A DNA stretch of 63,998 nt from a virus. Every line of letters begins with the position of its first letter. The stretch's first letter is position 1. Positions 33,311-40,710 of the stretch are shown here, piece by piece. The notes beneath the pieces are model-generated. The model was not told where the DNA came from. It did not search any database and saw only the letters and a list, made by a program, of their open reading frames with translations. Location: positions 1 through 63,998 of the IMG/VR virus record IMGVR_UViG_3300035182_000918; one strand, 5' to 3'. The position numbers and the translations under genes are program-made.

Positions 33311-33486
33311 TTAGACCAACCGCAACTCAAACAGGTCATACAGCCTTCAGCATACATTAGGCTTTTGCTTCTACACACAGGACACACATTACCTATCTCA
33401 ACTTTTTTGTTACCGTGCTTTTCACGGAATTTCTTTTTCCTTCTCTCAATCTCTTCATCGGTTAGTGGTTCACCTATTGGTTTCAT
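33301..33486 (-). CDS. Orphan zinc ribbon resembling the C-terminus of ribonucleotide reductase
   Basis: A 61-residue protein. NVCPVCRSKSLMYAEGCMTC and LSCGWSKCS closely match the C-terminal zinc-binding tail of class II (B12-dependent) ribonucleotide reductases, which have CP-x-C-x(8-10)-EGC-x-x-C-x-x-CG-x-SKC. No reductase gene is visible, so it stands alone. It may bind zinc or interact with a host reductase. Confidence 0.75.
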   Translation of the reverse strand: MKPIGEPLTDEEIERRKKKFREKHGNKKVEIGNVCPVCRSKSLMYAEGCMTCLSCGWSKCS

Positions 33487-33497
33487 ATCTATACCTC

Positions 33498-33602
33498 CTA
33501 ATAAAACTCTCTATACGCTACGCTAATGGGTCTACAAGCTTCATTAGACCACTCGGCAATATAATTATACCCTTGAGTGTCATAAACCTTGTCATAATAG
33601 GA
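33498..33602 (-). pseudogene. Possible gene remnant without a start codon
   Basis: The minus strand reads YYDKVYDTQGYNYIAEWSNE and CRPISVAYREFY before TAG, which looks protein-like, but a stop lies just upstream in frame and no ATG/GTG/TTG precedes it. It may be the 3' end of a decayed gene. Confidence 0.3.
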
Positions 33603-33656
33603 TTATAAAATATGGGTTAACCAAAGTCTGCATAATAAAGTAATAGTTAGTATACA

Positions 33657-34379
33657 TCACACAACCTCTCCGTTTATTATCTTTAAGTTGTCAACTTTGA
33701 ATACTCCGTTCTCGAGATAGTCTATTATTGCAAAACCGTTGTTCCAATTTGTATGAGGGTCATAACTAACAAATGTTTGTCCCATACAACCAACAACCCA
33801 AGCCCCTTTAACCTTATTGCCTATGGTTCTAAAGAAATATTCATCTGTTTTATGCCAATGACCAACAATGGTATTTTCGTGTGTTGCACCTAATATTCTT
33901 TCAGCAATATTCTTTCTTCCACCAATTTTTAACTCGTGCCCGTGAAGATGATATAGCTTCCTAATCTTTAACGGTGCTAAACCACTTGTCATTAACTTCC
34001 AGTTATCTACATACTCAATCTGATACTTTTTATCAAGCATATCTTGAATGGTAATCATACCATACAAAGCAGGTGCTTTGGTAATGATGTAGTTTTCTAA
34101 CCTTTTTTCGTGATTGCCTTCAATGTAATAGATTTTCATAGGGTGAAAAGCTTTGTCAAGCTTTTCTATAAACTGTGATAAGAATGGAATTTCAGATTGT
34201 AAAGACCAATTATCAGGGTCGTGAGTAAATGAACTGACACTCTCAAAATCCATTATGTCTCCACCCAATACCAATGTCTCAAAGTAAATGCGTCGTTTCT
34301 TGATGTAATCAATCATTATATCAACCGCATTTTCATTAAAATACGGTAGATGAACATCAGCAATAAATAATTCTATCAC
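33657..34379 (-). CDS. Calcineurin-like metallophosphoesterase
   Basis: A 240-residue protein with the full motif set: IADVHLP (D8, H10), LGGDIMD (D41), YIEGNHEKR (N89, H90), HLHGHEL and VGHWH. It should hydrolyse phosphodiesters using two metal ions; the substrate is unknown. It overlaps the TerS-like gene start by 4 nt and is encoded beside the terminase, as in several phages. Confidence 0.88.
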   Translation of the reverse strand: MIELFIADVHLPYFNENAVDIMIDYIKKRRIYFETLVLGGDIMDFESVSSFTHDPDNWSLQSEIPFLSQFIEKLDKAFHPMKIYYIEGNHEKRLENYIITKAPALYGMITIQDMLDKKYQIEYVDNWKLMTSGLAPLKIRKLYHLHGHELKIGGRKNIAERILGATHENTIVGHWHKTDEYFFRTIGNKVKGAWVVGCMGQTFVSYDPHTNWNNGFAIIDYLENGVFKVDNLKIINGEVV

Positions 34380-34927
34380 TTCGCCTCCTTTTTTAAAAAC
34401 TTTTGATATAAACTTTTCTTAACTTCTTTTGGTTGTTCTATCTCTATCATTTCTATTTCTTCTGCTGGACTTATATAATTAATAAAAAATACAGGAAATC
34501 CTATCGGTAATTTACTCAAATCCCTTTTTTCCATCTTATATTTCTTCCATAGAGAAAAATTGTAAACAGCTAAATCATATTCACTTGGATATTCCTTACT
34601 TATCGTGTTAAGCAGATTACATAATTTTAACCAATCTCTTTTTCGTGTTAAAAACCAGCGGGTTATTATAACTTGAGTTTGATTTCTTGATAGTTGAATT
34701 GGTTTATGCTTTTTGGGAAAATAAGACTTTAAGTCATCTACTTTTTTGCCGTCCCTTTGTAGCTTTTCCAGAACAGTTACTTTAGTTGCTTTGGTTAAAT
34801 ACTTTGTTTCTTTAAAGTTACGAAGAGTTTGAAGACCAACTCCTAACCGTTCAGCTATCTCCTTATAGGTGTAGCCGTTATTGTGGGCATAGTCTATTAC
34901 ATCAAGCAATATGCCATTTGTAATCAC
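34376..34927 (-). CDS. Putative small terminase subunit (N-terminal helix-turn-helix)
   Basis: A 183-residue protein. YTYKEIAERLGVGLQTLRNF (residues about 19-38) is a clear helix-turn-helix. The rest is helical and charged. It overlaps the large terminase gene by 4 nt. Recognition of the packaging site is inferred from the HTH and linkage. Confidence 0.6.
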   Translation of the reverse strand: MITNGILLDVIDYAHNNGYTYKEIAERLGVGLQTLRNFKETKYLTKATKVTVLEKLQRDGKKVDDLKSYFPKKHKPIQLSRNQTQVIITRWFLTRKRDWLKLCNLLNTISKEYPSEYDLAVYNFSLWKKYKMEKRDLSKLPIGFPVFFINYISPAEEIEMIEIEQPKEVKKSLYQKFLKKEAK

Positions 34928-36792
34928 TTTATCTTATACCCCGCATTATTAAATTCTTGTTTTACAATGTTTTGAATAAGAAGCTGTTGAGGATTTTCTT
35001 TGGCTATTTTTCTCATCTCTTCTTGCTTGGTTAACTTTTGCAAATACTCTTCGTAAAACGGAAGCATCGGCTGGAGTATCGCTTCCCAAGCTTCTATTGC
35101 AAACGCAGCACACATAACTCTATCATCGTGCTTTGATTGTATAGCACCTATATCTCCGTTGTCTACAATGATATATTTTAACTCTTGCATTAAATCGGAA
35201 CTTCTAATAATACAACTACCATCAGCTACCGCTGCTTTCAGCTGTGCCATAATCTTATGCTTATTACCACCTGTTATCCACTGTATTGCACTACCAGGCA
35301 TTAGGCTATCAACCCTTTTGTAAACATAATCTTTCATTTTTCTTGCATACTCATATAGGGTTCTATCTTTAACATTCTCTTCAATTATTGTTCTTCTTAA
35401 CAATTGAATAATCTGTGCTACTGCCCTACCAGCACCATCTATCTCATACATAGACAAGTATGCATTAAACATAGAACCGATTTTAAGGAACAAGTAAGCC
35501 GATTGAATAGTATCGGTGGTAGGACTTGCCCACTCTGCTACTTGGAGTATTTTATCCCTAAATGCTTTCCACACTTGAATAACAGCCCTATCGCTTTCAG
35601 GGTTAGTAGAGTAAGCTGGGTCAAATGATAAGATATAACCATTGTAAGATAAATCTGGTGGGTCTTCCCATATCTTTAAATGACCTGTTTGACTTGGTGC
35701 TAACTGTGTTTTAGATGGCTTATCAAAAAATACAGGTTCAAATCTCTTAATAGGCTCTTTTACTTCTTCTTGTGCATTCCTTAATGTAGTAGGAACAAAA
35801 TAGTTACTACCACTTGCCCTAAAGGCATCTTCAGGAACAAAAGGATACATCTCATACATTTGGTCTTCTTTTGATTTACCTGTCTCATAGTCTTCTTTTA
35901 TTTTTTCTTTAAAAGTTTTTCTCCACCAAGCTATTTGATTCATAGTGAGTTCATAACCGTATACCCTTTTTATCTCATCAACTCTTTCTTTTTCGTCAGA
36001 GGTTAAATTGTAACCATATTTGAGTAAATCAGCATCGTTATCAACCCTATAAATATCTTTTAACCACCACCCAATAAATAAGGCAGCTTGGGTGTTACTT
36101 TCTTTGGCTGCTTCCCAAGTATCATAATAGAAGTTAAAACCGTTTGCTGTTGACTCATAAACAAATAACCTCTCGGGATTTGTCTCGCTAAAGGTTTGTT
36201 CAAAGTTGTTTATATCTTGAACGCTTGGATAATAAGCCACTTCTGTTAAATGAGCAAATGTAGTAGCTTGACCTCTACCCATATTACCTGTAGCTTTGTT
36301 ACGACTTTTTGGGTGATAGTAAGCAATATCTGAATCAAGTGTTCCAACACTTGTCCAAGTAAAACTGGTATGGTCTGCATTATTTATAATCATTGGGCGC
36401 TTTTGAGAAGGTTGAAGAGATTTCCAATATCGTTTTGTAATAAGAGCACGAACTTCTTTTACCGTTCTTTCGTCGTGGGCTACAATTGCTGCTTGGGTAT
36501 TTCTAAATCTCATTGCATAGTATAAATCAAACAATGACATTGATGTGGTTATACCAAGTTGTCTTGCTTTGAGAACAACAATTGTTTTAACATCTTTACT
36601 TTCTAATGTTTCAAATAATACTCTAAATAGTATTTTCTGTGCTCCATACCATTCCTTGTGATTAAAATTCATCCTGCCTTTTTCCTTTGATACAATTACA
36701 ACATTTTGGCTCCACTTAATAAAATTTTTATATGAAATATTATTGAATTCTAAATAATTTGTGATATATTCTGGCTTTATCTGAATAATCAT
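34924..36792 (-). CDS. terL: Large terminase subunit
   Basis: A 622-residue packaging motor. The ATPase domain has a Walker A-like VVLKARQLGITTS (residues 72-84) and YESTANG (about 215-221) in the coupling region. The RNase H-like nuclease domain has LSFDPAYS (about 390), MYEIDGAG and KHDDRVMCAAFAIEAWE (about 565). It pumps and cuts DNA at the portal. It lies just after a strong terminator with no obvious promoter between, so read-through or a weak promoter must express it. Confidence 0.92.
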   Translation of the reverse strand: MIIQIKPEYITNYLEFNNISYKNFIKWSQNVVIVSKEKGRMNFNHKEWYGAQKILFRVLFETLESKDVKTIVVLKARQLGITTSMSLFDLYYAMRFRNTQAAIVAHDERTVKEVRALITKRYWKSLQPSQKRPMIINNADHTSFTWTSVGTLDSDIAYYHPKSRNKATGNMGRGQATTFAHLTEVAYYPSVQDINNFEQTFSETNPERLFVYESTANGFNFYYDTWEAAKESNTQAALFIGWWLKDIYRVDNDADLLKYGYNLTSDEKERVDEIKRVYGYELTMNQIAWWRKTFKEKIKEDYETGKSKEDQMYEMYPFVPEDAFRASGSNYFVPTTLRNAQEEVKEPIKRFEPVFFDKPSKTQLAPSQTGHLKIWEDPPDLSYNGYILSFDPAYSTNPESDRAVIQVWKAFRDKILQVAEWASPTTDTIQSAYLFLKIGSMFNAYLSMYEIDGAGRAVAQIIQLLRRTIIEENVKDRTLYEYARKMKDYVYKRVDSLMPGSAIQWITGGNKHKIMAQLKAAVADGSCIIRSSDLMQELKYIIVDNGDIGAIQSKHDDRVMCAAFAIEAWEAILQPMLPFYEEYLQKLTKQEEMRKIAKENPQQLLIQNIVKQEFNNAGYKIK

Positions 36793-36818
36793 TTTAATTC
36801 CCCCGAATTCAGTAGAAT

Positions 36819-36841
36819 AAAAAAGGCGACATATAGTCGCC
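36819..36841 (-). terminator. Strong rho-independent terminator between lysis and packaging genes
   Basis: Minus strand GGCGAC-TATAT-GTCGCC followed by TTTTTT, immediately after the 36844-37107 gene. Confidence 0.9.
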
Positions 36842-36843
36842 CA

Positions 36844-37107
36844 TTAGTTTACTATATGTGGTTTGGTTTCTTCTTTTTCGTATACTCCTATTATATTATC
36901 AACATTAATTGCGAAAATATAACTATTATTTTCAGTAACCTCTAATAAGATAGCCTCTACTAAATCTACTAAAACCTTATCACCCTTTTTGAATTCATAT
37001 TCCAAATACTCTGGCACCTCTAAAAGGTCAGCTTTTACACTATGATTAATATATGTTAAATCTTTAGCCTCAACTATAATCCAATTATTCACTGGTCTTA
37101 ATTTCAT
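36844..37107 (-). CDS. Small beta-rich protein, 87 aa, unknown
   Basis: MKLRPVNNWIIVEAKDLTYI, then LEYEFKKGDKVLVDLVEAIL. The pattern (valine-rich strands, GDKVLV) resembles GroES-like barrels found in some phages, but it is shorter and the mobile loop is not obvious. Last gene before the terminator. Confidence 0.6.
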   Translation of the reverse strand: MKLRPVNNWIIVEAKDLTYINHSVKADLLEVPEYLEYEFKKGDKVLVDLVEAILLEVTENNSYIFAINVDNIIGVYEKEETKPHIVN

Positions 37108-37364
37108 TTCTTCACCTCTTCTACTGCTTTGGCTACTTCAGCTACCTTATCCAATATATTCTCACCCTGTTCTATTTTTTTAATCACCTTATCGTGGTCT
37201 GCACTAAAATAACCTACTAACGCTATACCTATTCCAACAACGCCTGTTGTAATTGCTGTTATCAACCCCTGTGTGCTACTGTTAACCGCTATTCCTGCTA
37301 TTGATAATATAACAATTACCAACCCTGATATTGAGCCTGACAATGTTGTCTTAATATCCTGCAT
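37104..37364 (-). CDS. Putative holin, two membrane helices, 86 aa
   Basis: MQDIKTTLSGSISGLVIVIL and ITTGVVGIGIALVGYF form two membrane segments with a short turn, followed by a charged tail (DHDKVIKKIEQGENILDKVA). This is the classic class II holin plan. I used the ATG at 37364, after GGAGG, not the longer frame that lacks a good site. Confidence 0.65.
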   Translation of the reverse strand: MQDIKTTLSGSISGLVIVILSIAGIAVNSSTQGLITAITTGVVGIGIALVGYFSADHDKVIKKIEQGENILDKVAEVAKAVEEVKK

Positions 37365-37365
37365 A

Positions 37366-37557
37366 TTATTTGCCTCCATAAGCAATAGTTTTTAATTGGT
37401 CTAAAACTGAATTCCTATCATATACAATCTGTTGTAAATCCCGTTGGTCAATATCTTTACCAGTTTCCTTTGCCTCTTTAATTAATCCTCCAACCTTACT
37501 TGCTGTTGTAATTAAATCAACTAAAATATCCATTGCCAATTCTACATTGTTCATCAC
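37366..37557 (-). CDS. Small helical protein, 63 aa
   Basis: MMNNVELAMDILVDLITTAS starts an amphipathic helical protein between the lipoprotein and holin-like genes, overlapping the former by 4 nt. Function unknown. Confidence 0.6.
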   Translation of the reverse strand: MMNNVELAMDILVDLITTASKVGGLIKEAKETGKDIDQRDLQQIVYDRNSVLDQLKTIAYGGK

Positions 37558-37913
37558 TTAACCCCCTTTGAACTTAAAAACATTTGCACCTTTTGTAGAG
37601 TGCTAATTGCTTCCGTTAAAATTAAATCCGCATTGTTTACCTGTGTTCCGTTGCTTGCCTGATATGCCTTCTGTGCATTGTCGGCTAATGTTGCTGCTGT
37701 TGACAATGCTTCATAGACATATTTCACATCTGCCTGTGTTAATTTCCCTGCGTTGTAGGCATTAATAGTAGTTTGCCCTAACACCTTAATTGTTGCATCA
37801 ATATAAGCAATCTTCTGTAGTGGTGTCGTTGGTGTAACAGTTTTAACCTGTGTGCAACCTACAACTGTAAAGAGAAATAACACTCCAAGAAATATTGTGA
37901 AAAATCTCTTCAT
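37554..37913 (-). CDS. Lipoprotein, possible outer-membrane lysis protein, 119 aa
   Basis: A signal peptide (MKRFFTIFLGVLFLFTVVGC) with a lipobox ending at Cys20 marks a lipid-anchored exported protein. The mature part is helical (ADVKYVYEALSTAATLADNA). In a lysis cluster this could be an outer spanin-like protein or a surface-exclusion factor, and would suit a Gram-negative host. Confidence 0.75.
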   Translation of the reverse strand: MKRFFTIFLGVLFLFTVVGCTQVKTVTPTTPLQKIAYIDATIKVLGQTTINAYNAGKLTQADVKYVYEALSTAATLADNAQKAYQASNGTQVNNADLILTEAISTLQKVQMFLSSKGVK

Positions 37914-38194
37914 ACAACCTCCTTTTTTCTAATATATACAAATATTAGTTTTCTCATATCAATTACTTCGTAATTTTCTAACTGTAACTCTTCCTCCATT
38001 TTTCTAAAATCTTCTTTCATTTCTTCCTCATCTTCAAAATCCTTAATTCTAACTGGTAAAGTAATAAAAAGTATTTTTCCATCTTTTATGTCTTGTATAT
38101 ATTCCTGATTGAGATGATTAATAAGTTTTATTCCCCATTCTTCAGCCTTATCAGGGCTGTCAATAGCCTCTTCCCAAATCTCTACAAAATCCAT
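37910..38194 (-). CDS. Acidic small protein, 94 aa, unknown
   Basis: MDFVEIWEEAIDSPDKAEEW begins a soluble, acidic alpha/beta protein. It overlaps the lipoprotein gene start. No family recognised. Confidence 0.6.
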   Translation of the reverse strand: MDFVEIWEEAIDSPDKAEEWGIKLINHLNQEYIQDIKDGKILFITLPVRIKDFEDEEEMKEDFRKMEEELQLENYEVIDMRKLIFVYIRKKEVV

Positions 38195-38203
38195 TTAAAC
38201 CTC

Positions 38204-38629
38204 CTATCTATGAATTAATTGATGCGATGTTAATAACATATCTTTTATAGCATAATAATGTGGATTAAAAATCATAGCAATATAATGACTGTCTAAAAAA
38301 TCTGATAATGTAATCATAAAGAAAACAAGCATAATCACCCCAAAAACTCCTAATGCCATCATTTTAATAATTCCACAATCCTCATCTCCAACCTCATCAT
38401 CTACATCTTTTTTTGCCTTTAAAAACATTTTAAAAACAAGAATTGTGCCCCCTAAAGTCAATATAGCCGTTATTAAAAAAGAAACCACACCTATTATACC
38501 TGATACAAATTGCTGATAAACAAAATAGGGATAAATCTTATCAACCGTAATTCCTAATTGATGAGCCACTTCTCTCAACATATTAGCAACATTGTTACCC
38601 ACATCAAAACTAAAATTAAAATCACTCAT
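38204..38629 (-). CDS. Membrane protein with two helices, 141 aa
   Basis: Two hydrophobic segments (GIIGVVSFLITAILTLGGTI and MALGVFGVIMLVFFMITL) are separated by a charged loop (KAKKDVDDEVGDED). It may take part in lysis. A separate AGGAGGTTTAA site precedes the start. Confidence 0.65.
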   Translation of the reverse strand: MSDFNFSFDVGNNVANMLREVAHQLGITVDKIYPYFVYQQFVSGIIGVVSFLITAILTLGGTILVFKMFLKAKKDVDDEVGDEDCGIIKMMALGVFGVIMLVFFMITLSDFLDSHYIAMIFNPHYYAIKDMLLTSHQLIHR

Positions 38630-38827
38630 TTAAACCTCCTTTTCTTCTCTGGTTGATGTTTTAACTAACAAATCTTGATTTAAATTAATAGTTATTTGTC
38701 GTGGTTGCGTTTCAATAGACTCTATAGAATCATCTGGAAGAACTATTACTGTAAATGTTTTATCAGGTGTCTTTTCATAATCAAACACATCTACTATCCA
38801 ACCCCAAAACTTTTTCACCCAATTCAT
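38630..38827 (-). CDS. Small protein, 65 aa, unknown
   Basis: MNWVKKFWGWIVDVFDYEKT gives an amphipathic, tryptophan-rich N-terminus that could touch the membrane; the remainder is beta-rich. Spaced one base from its neighbours in the lysis operon. Confidence 0.6.
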   Translation of the reverse strand: MNWVKKFWGWIVDVFDYEKTPDKTFTVIVLPDDSIESIETQPRQITINLNQDLLVKTSTREEKEV

Positions 38828-39070
38828 CTAACCCTCCTGTTCAGCTTTTTTAACATACCTTGACGCTAAAATATTATCAATTTTTTCAAATACCCATCTA
38901 CCTCCTTTTTCGCCTAATTTAGCTTCTTCATAATAATTTCCAAAAGCATCTTTATATGTTTTTTCCCCTACATCAACAACAACAAGAGGAATTTCTTCGT
39001 CCCAACGCTCAATACTTTCCAACACTACATTAAGAATGTAAAGTCGTTCATCTTTTTTCTTTTTACTCAT
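38828..39070 (-). CDS. Small protein, 80 aa, unknown
   Basis: MSKKKKDERLYILNVVLESI starts a charged alpha/beta protein directly after the endolysin gene. No motif recognised. Confidence 0.6.
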   Translation of the reverse strand: MSKKKKDERLYILNVVLESIERWDEEIPLVVVDVGEKTYKDAFGNYYEEAKLGEKGGRWVFEKIDNILASRYVKKAEQEG

Positions 39071-39553
39071 TTAACCCTCCTTTACAAATATTGGTTTTAA
39101 TCTAATATACTCTTGTATTAGATTGGCTACCCTATTTAACCAACCCTGCCCAAATGTTTTAAAATTAACATCACCAGTGTGATAACTAATCCTCTTTTGT
39201 AATATATACATCGTGTATATATCCCAGTTCTTAACTTGACTTTTAAGGTCAAGATAAGCATTTTTCATTACATTTGATATCCATCTTGGTCCGCACAATA
39301 TAGCACAGTCAAGACACACAAATGCTACAGGAAACGGGTAGTTACTTAATCCCAATGGTTGCCAATAAGCATTGTAGTAAATATTTAATGCTTGGTCTAA
39401 AGTTAGCTTTGCAATATCAATGTTAGGATAAGCCCTTTTACTTATACCATATTTTGTTTCACCACCAGGGTCAGCGGGGTTATTCACATATCCACCTTCT
39501 GTGGCGAGTATCCACTCTTCTATGGTATTCTTTTGAAACTCACTCCAATCCAT
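39071..39553 (-). CDS. Endolysin, GH108-type N-acetylmuramidase
   Basis: A 160-residue protein with the hallmark ATEGGYVNNPADPGGETKYG, where Glu19 is the expected catalytic acid of the GH108 family, followed by ISKRAYPNIDIAKLTLDQAL. The C-terminal region (FVCLDCAILCGP) fits a peptidoglycan-binding half. It should break the host wall at lysis. I used the ATG at 39553, after AGGTG. Confidence 0.9.
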   Translation of the reverse strand: MDWSEFQKNTIEEWILATEGGYVNNPADPGGETKYGISKRAYPNIDIAKLTLDQALNIYYNAYWQPLGLSNYPFPVAFVCLDCAILCGPRWISNVMKNAYLDLKSQVKNWDIYTMYILQKRISYHTGDVNFKTFGQGWLNRVANLIQEYIRLKPIFVKEG

Positions 39554-39574
39554 AAACACCTCCTTGTGCAAAAG

Positions 39575-39892
39575 TCAATCATTATTCCTTTCTTTCAATT
39601 CCTTCACTATCATAACAATCAAAAAGTAAGACAACGAATAAAAGTAGTTCGATAAATGTGTCATTTCATCATCAATATCTGTTTCTATAAGCTCGTTCCA
39701 AGTCTCTACAAATACTTGCTGTGATGCCAGTTCTCTATCATTCACACAAACTCCATCTATTACAACATCATTAACCTTCCAATCTTCTTTTTCTATCAAA
39801 GATAAAATACCTTCCAATATTAGCTCTGTAAAACCATTCTTAATTAGAAAATCTTCTAAATATGAATACTCTTCAAATTTCTGCAACTCCAT
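39575..39892 (-). CDS. MEL-F-FF family small protein, 105 aa, directly after the mini-tmRNA
   Basis: Starts MELQKFEEYSYLEDFLIKNG and ends FLIVMIVKELKERNND, matching the family at 9785, 45652 and 53045. The ATG at 39892 follows AAAGGAGGTG. An in-frame extension upstream runs through the RNA gene and promoter and is rejected. It is probably translated from the transcript that also carries the RNA at 39909-39989. Confidence 0.7.
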   Translation of the reverse strand: MELQKFEEYSYLEDFLIKNGFTELILEGILSLIEKEDWKVNDVVIDGVCVNDRELASQQVFVETWNELIETDIDDEMTHLSNYFYSLSYFLIVMIVKELKERNND

Positions 39893-39908
39893 AAACACCT
39901 CCTTTACT

Positions 39909-39989
39909 TGGTGGAGGAGACGGGAATCGAACCCGTGTCCAACAGATGCGCTTTGGCTTTTACCTGTTGTCAAAACCATTCGCTCCCCC
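39909..39989 (-). ncRNA. Miniature tmRNA-like RNA: tRNA-like domain without tag frame
   Basis: The minus-strand RNA is 81 nt. It has a 7-bp acceptor stem (GGGGGAG/CTCCTCC) with a G-U third pair, then CGAATGGTTTTGA resembling the tmRNA D-loop (GG-x-TT-x-GAC). Next come a 6-bp stem CAACAG/CTGTTG with an 18-nt loop, GGAC, a T-arm (ACGGG-TTCGATT-CCCGT), discriminator A and encoded CCA. The GGAC-plus-T-arm end closely matches tmRNA 3' ends. The message-like region and pseudoknots of tmRNA (hundreds of nt) are missing. G3-U70 and A73 should allow charging by AlaRS. No normal anticodon arm can be drawn. Confidence 0.85.
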
Positions 39990-39996
39990 ACATAAT

Positions 39997-40024
39997 AATA
40001 TACACACTTTTTACAAAAAGTCAA
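39997..40024 (-). promoter_or_regulatory. Dedicated promoter of the mini-tmRNA
   Basis: Minus strand TTGACT (40019-40024), 16 bp, TATATT (39997-40002). Seven bases separate the -10 box from G1 of the RNA, so transcription should start at or next to the mature 5' end. Confidence 0.85.
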
Positions 40025-40027
40025 GTC

Positions 40028-40255
40028 TTAATGTATAAGTTGTAATAATTTTAAAATAATCTCTGTTGTTACCCCTACAAACAACAATATGCCAACATTC
40101 CTTAAACTTTTAAATGCGTCATTGAGATATCCTATTTCAATCTTTATCTCCTTAATATCCTTCTCTAATGCACCAAACTTTGAACCCAGTTTAGCCTCAA
40201 GAACAATGTCAATTAAGTGTTCGTTGTCTTTATTGAGAATCTCTTGGTCTGCCAT
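40028..40255 (-). CDS. XhlA-like membrane protein, possible holin partner, 75 aa
   Basis: An amphipathic coiled-coil region (FGALEKDIKEIKIEIGYLND) precedes one C-terminal membrane helix (VGILLFVGVTTEIILKLL). This plan matches XhlA-type haemolysin/lysis proteins. The start overlaps the upstream gene by 26 nt, with GGAGGGA in place. Confidence 0.65.
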   Translation of the reverse strand: MADQEILNKDNEHLIDIVLEAKLGSKFGALEKDIKEIKIEIGYLNDAFKSLRNVGILLFVGVTTEIILKLLQLIH

Positions 40256-40517
40256 CTTTAATCCCTCCTAAATGAATTGTTAAAATATAAAATATAAGTG
40301 AAAATACCGCAAAAATACTCATTACTATTATCTTTTGCCAACTTATATTGATAACAGTAATAACAAGCAATACTGTATTAACAATTAAAAGCAAAATAGG
40401 TATTGCCATTTTCTCTATAAAAAGCCTTATCTGTTGCACTCTTAATAGATACTGTTGTAGTTCTTGAATACGCTTTTGTTCTTCTTGCTTTATTATTTCT
40501 TGTTTACTCATTCTCAT
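40230..40517 (-). CDS. Two-helix membrane protein, holin candidate, 95 aa
   Basis: A charged N-terminal helix (QEEQKRIQELQQYLLRVQQI) is followed by two membrane segments (ILLLIVNTVLLVITVI and IIVMSIFAVFSLIFYILTI). This is the complete version of the gene cut at window position 1. It marks the point where genome B's early operon runs into genome A's lysis genes without a break. Confidence 0.7.
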   Translation of the reverse strand: MRMSKQEIIKQEEQKRIQELQQYLLRVQQIRLFIEKMAIPILLLIVNTVLLVITVINISWQKIIVMSIFAVFSLIFYILTIHLGGIKDGRPRDSQ

Positions 40518-40710
40518 TTTCACCCCCAAGCTCCGTTCCAAAACCATCGTATTTTTTCAATTCTTTATTAACCTTTAAATAATTAAGTGCGATATTCACT
40601 GCTATTTCAGCCCTATTTAGTTCCTCTATATCCTTGTCCTTGTAAGACGAGATAATGTCATCAACTTCAGCCTTGACTTTATCTTCTATTGTTATTAGCT
40701 TTTTTGCCAT
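40504..40710 (-). CDS. Conserved small phage protein, 68 aa (genome B copy)
   Basis: Nearly identical to the product of 153-359, with the same GGAGG start context. Most differences are conservative (for example NIALNYLKVNKELKKY for GIALNYLKTNKELKKY). Function unknown. Confidence 0.75.
   Translation of the reverse strand: MAKKLITIEDKVKAEVDDIISSYKDKDIEELNRAEIAVNIALNYLKVNKELKKYDGFGTELGGENENE

Noticed and set aside
39909-39989. Ordinary tRNA or a phage attachment site copied from a host ssrA gene
   Set aside because: No 5-bp anticodon stem with 7-nt loop can be drawn. An attachment core would keep only the 3' end, whereas here the 5' acceptor strand and D-loop are also present and a promoter sits at G1; no integrase gene is seen.
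39893-40024. In-frame extension of the 39575-39892 gene up to 40024
   Set aside because: It reads through the mini-tmRNA and its promoter; the internal ATG at 39892 has an ideal AGGAGG site and matches the family N-terminus.
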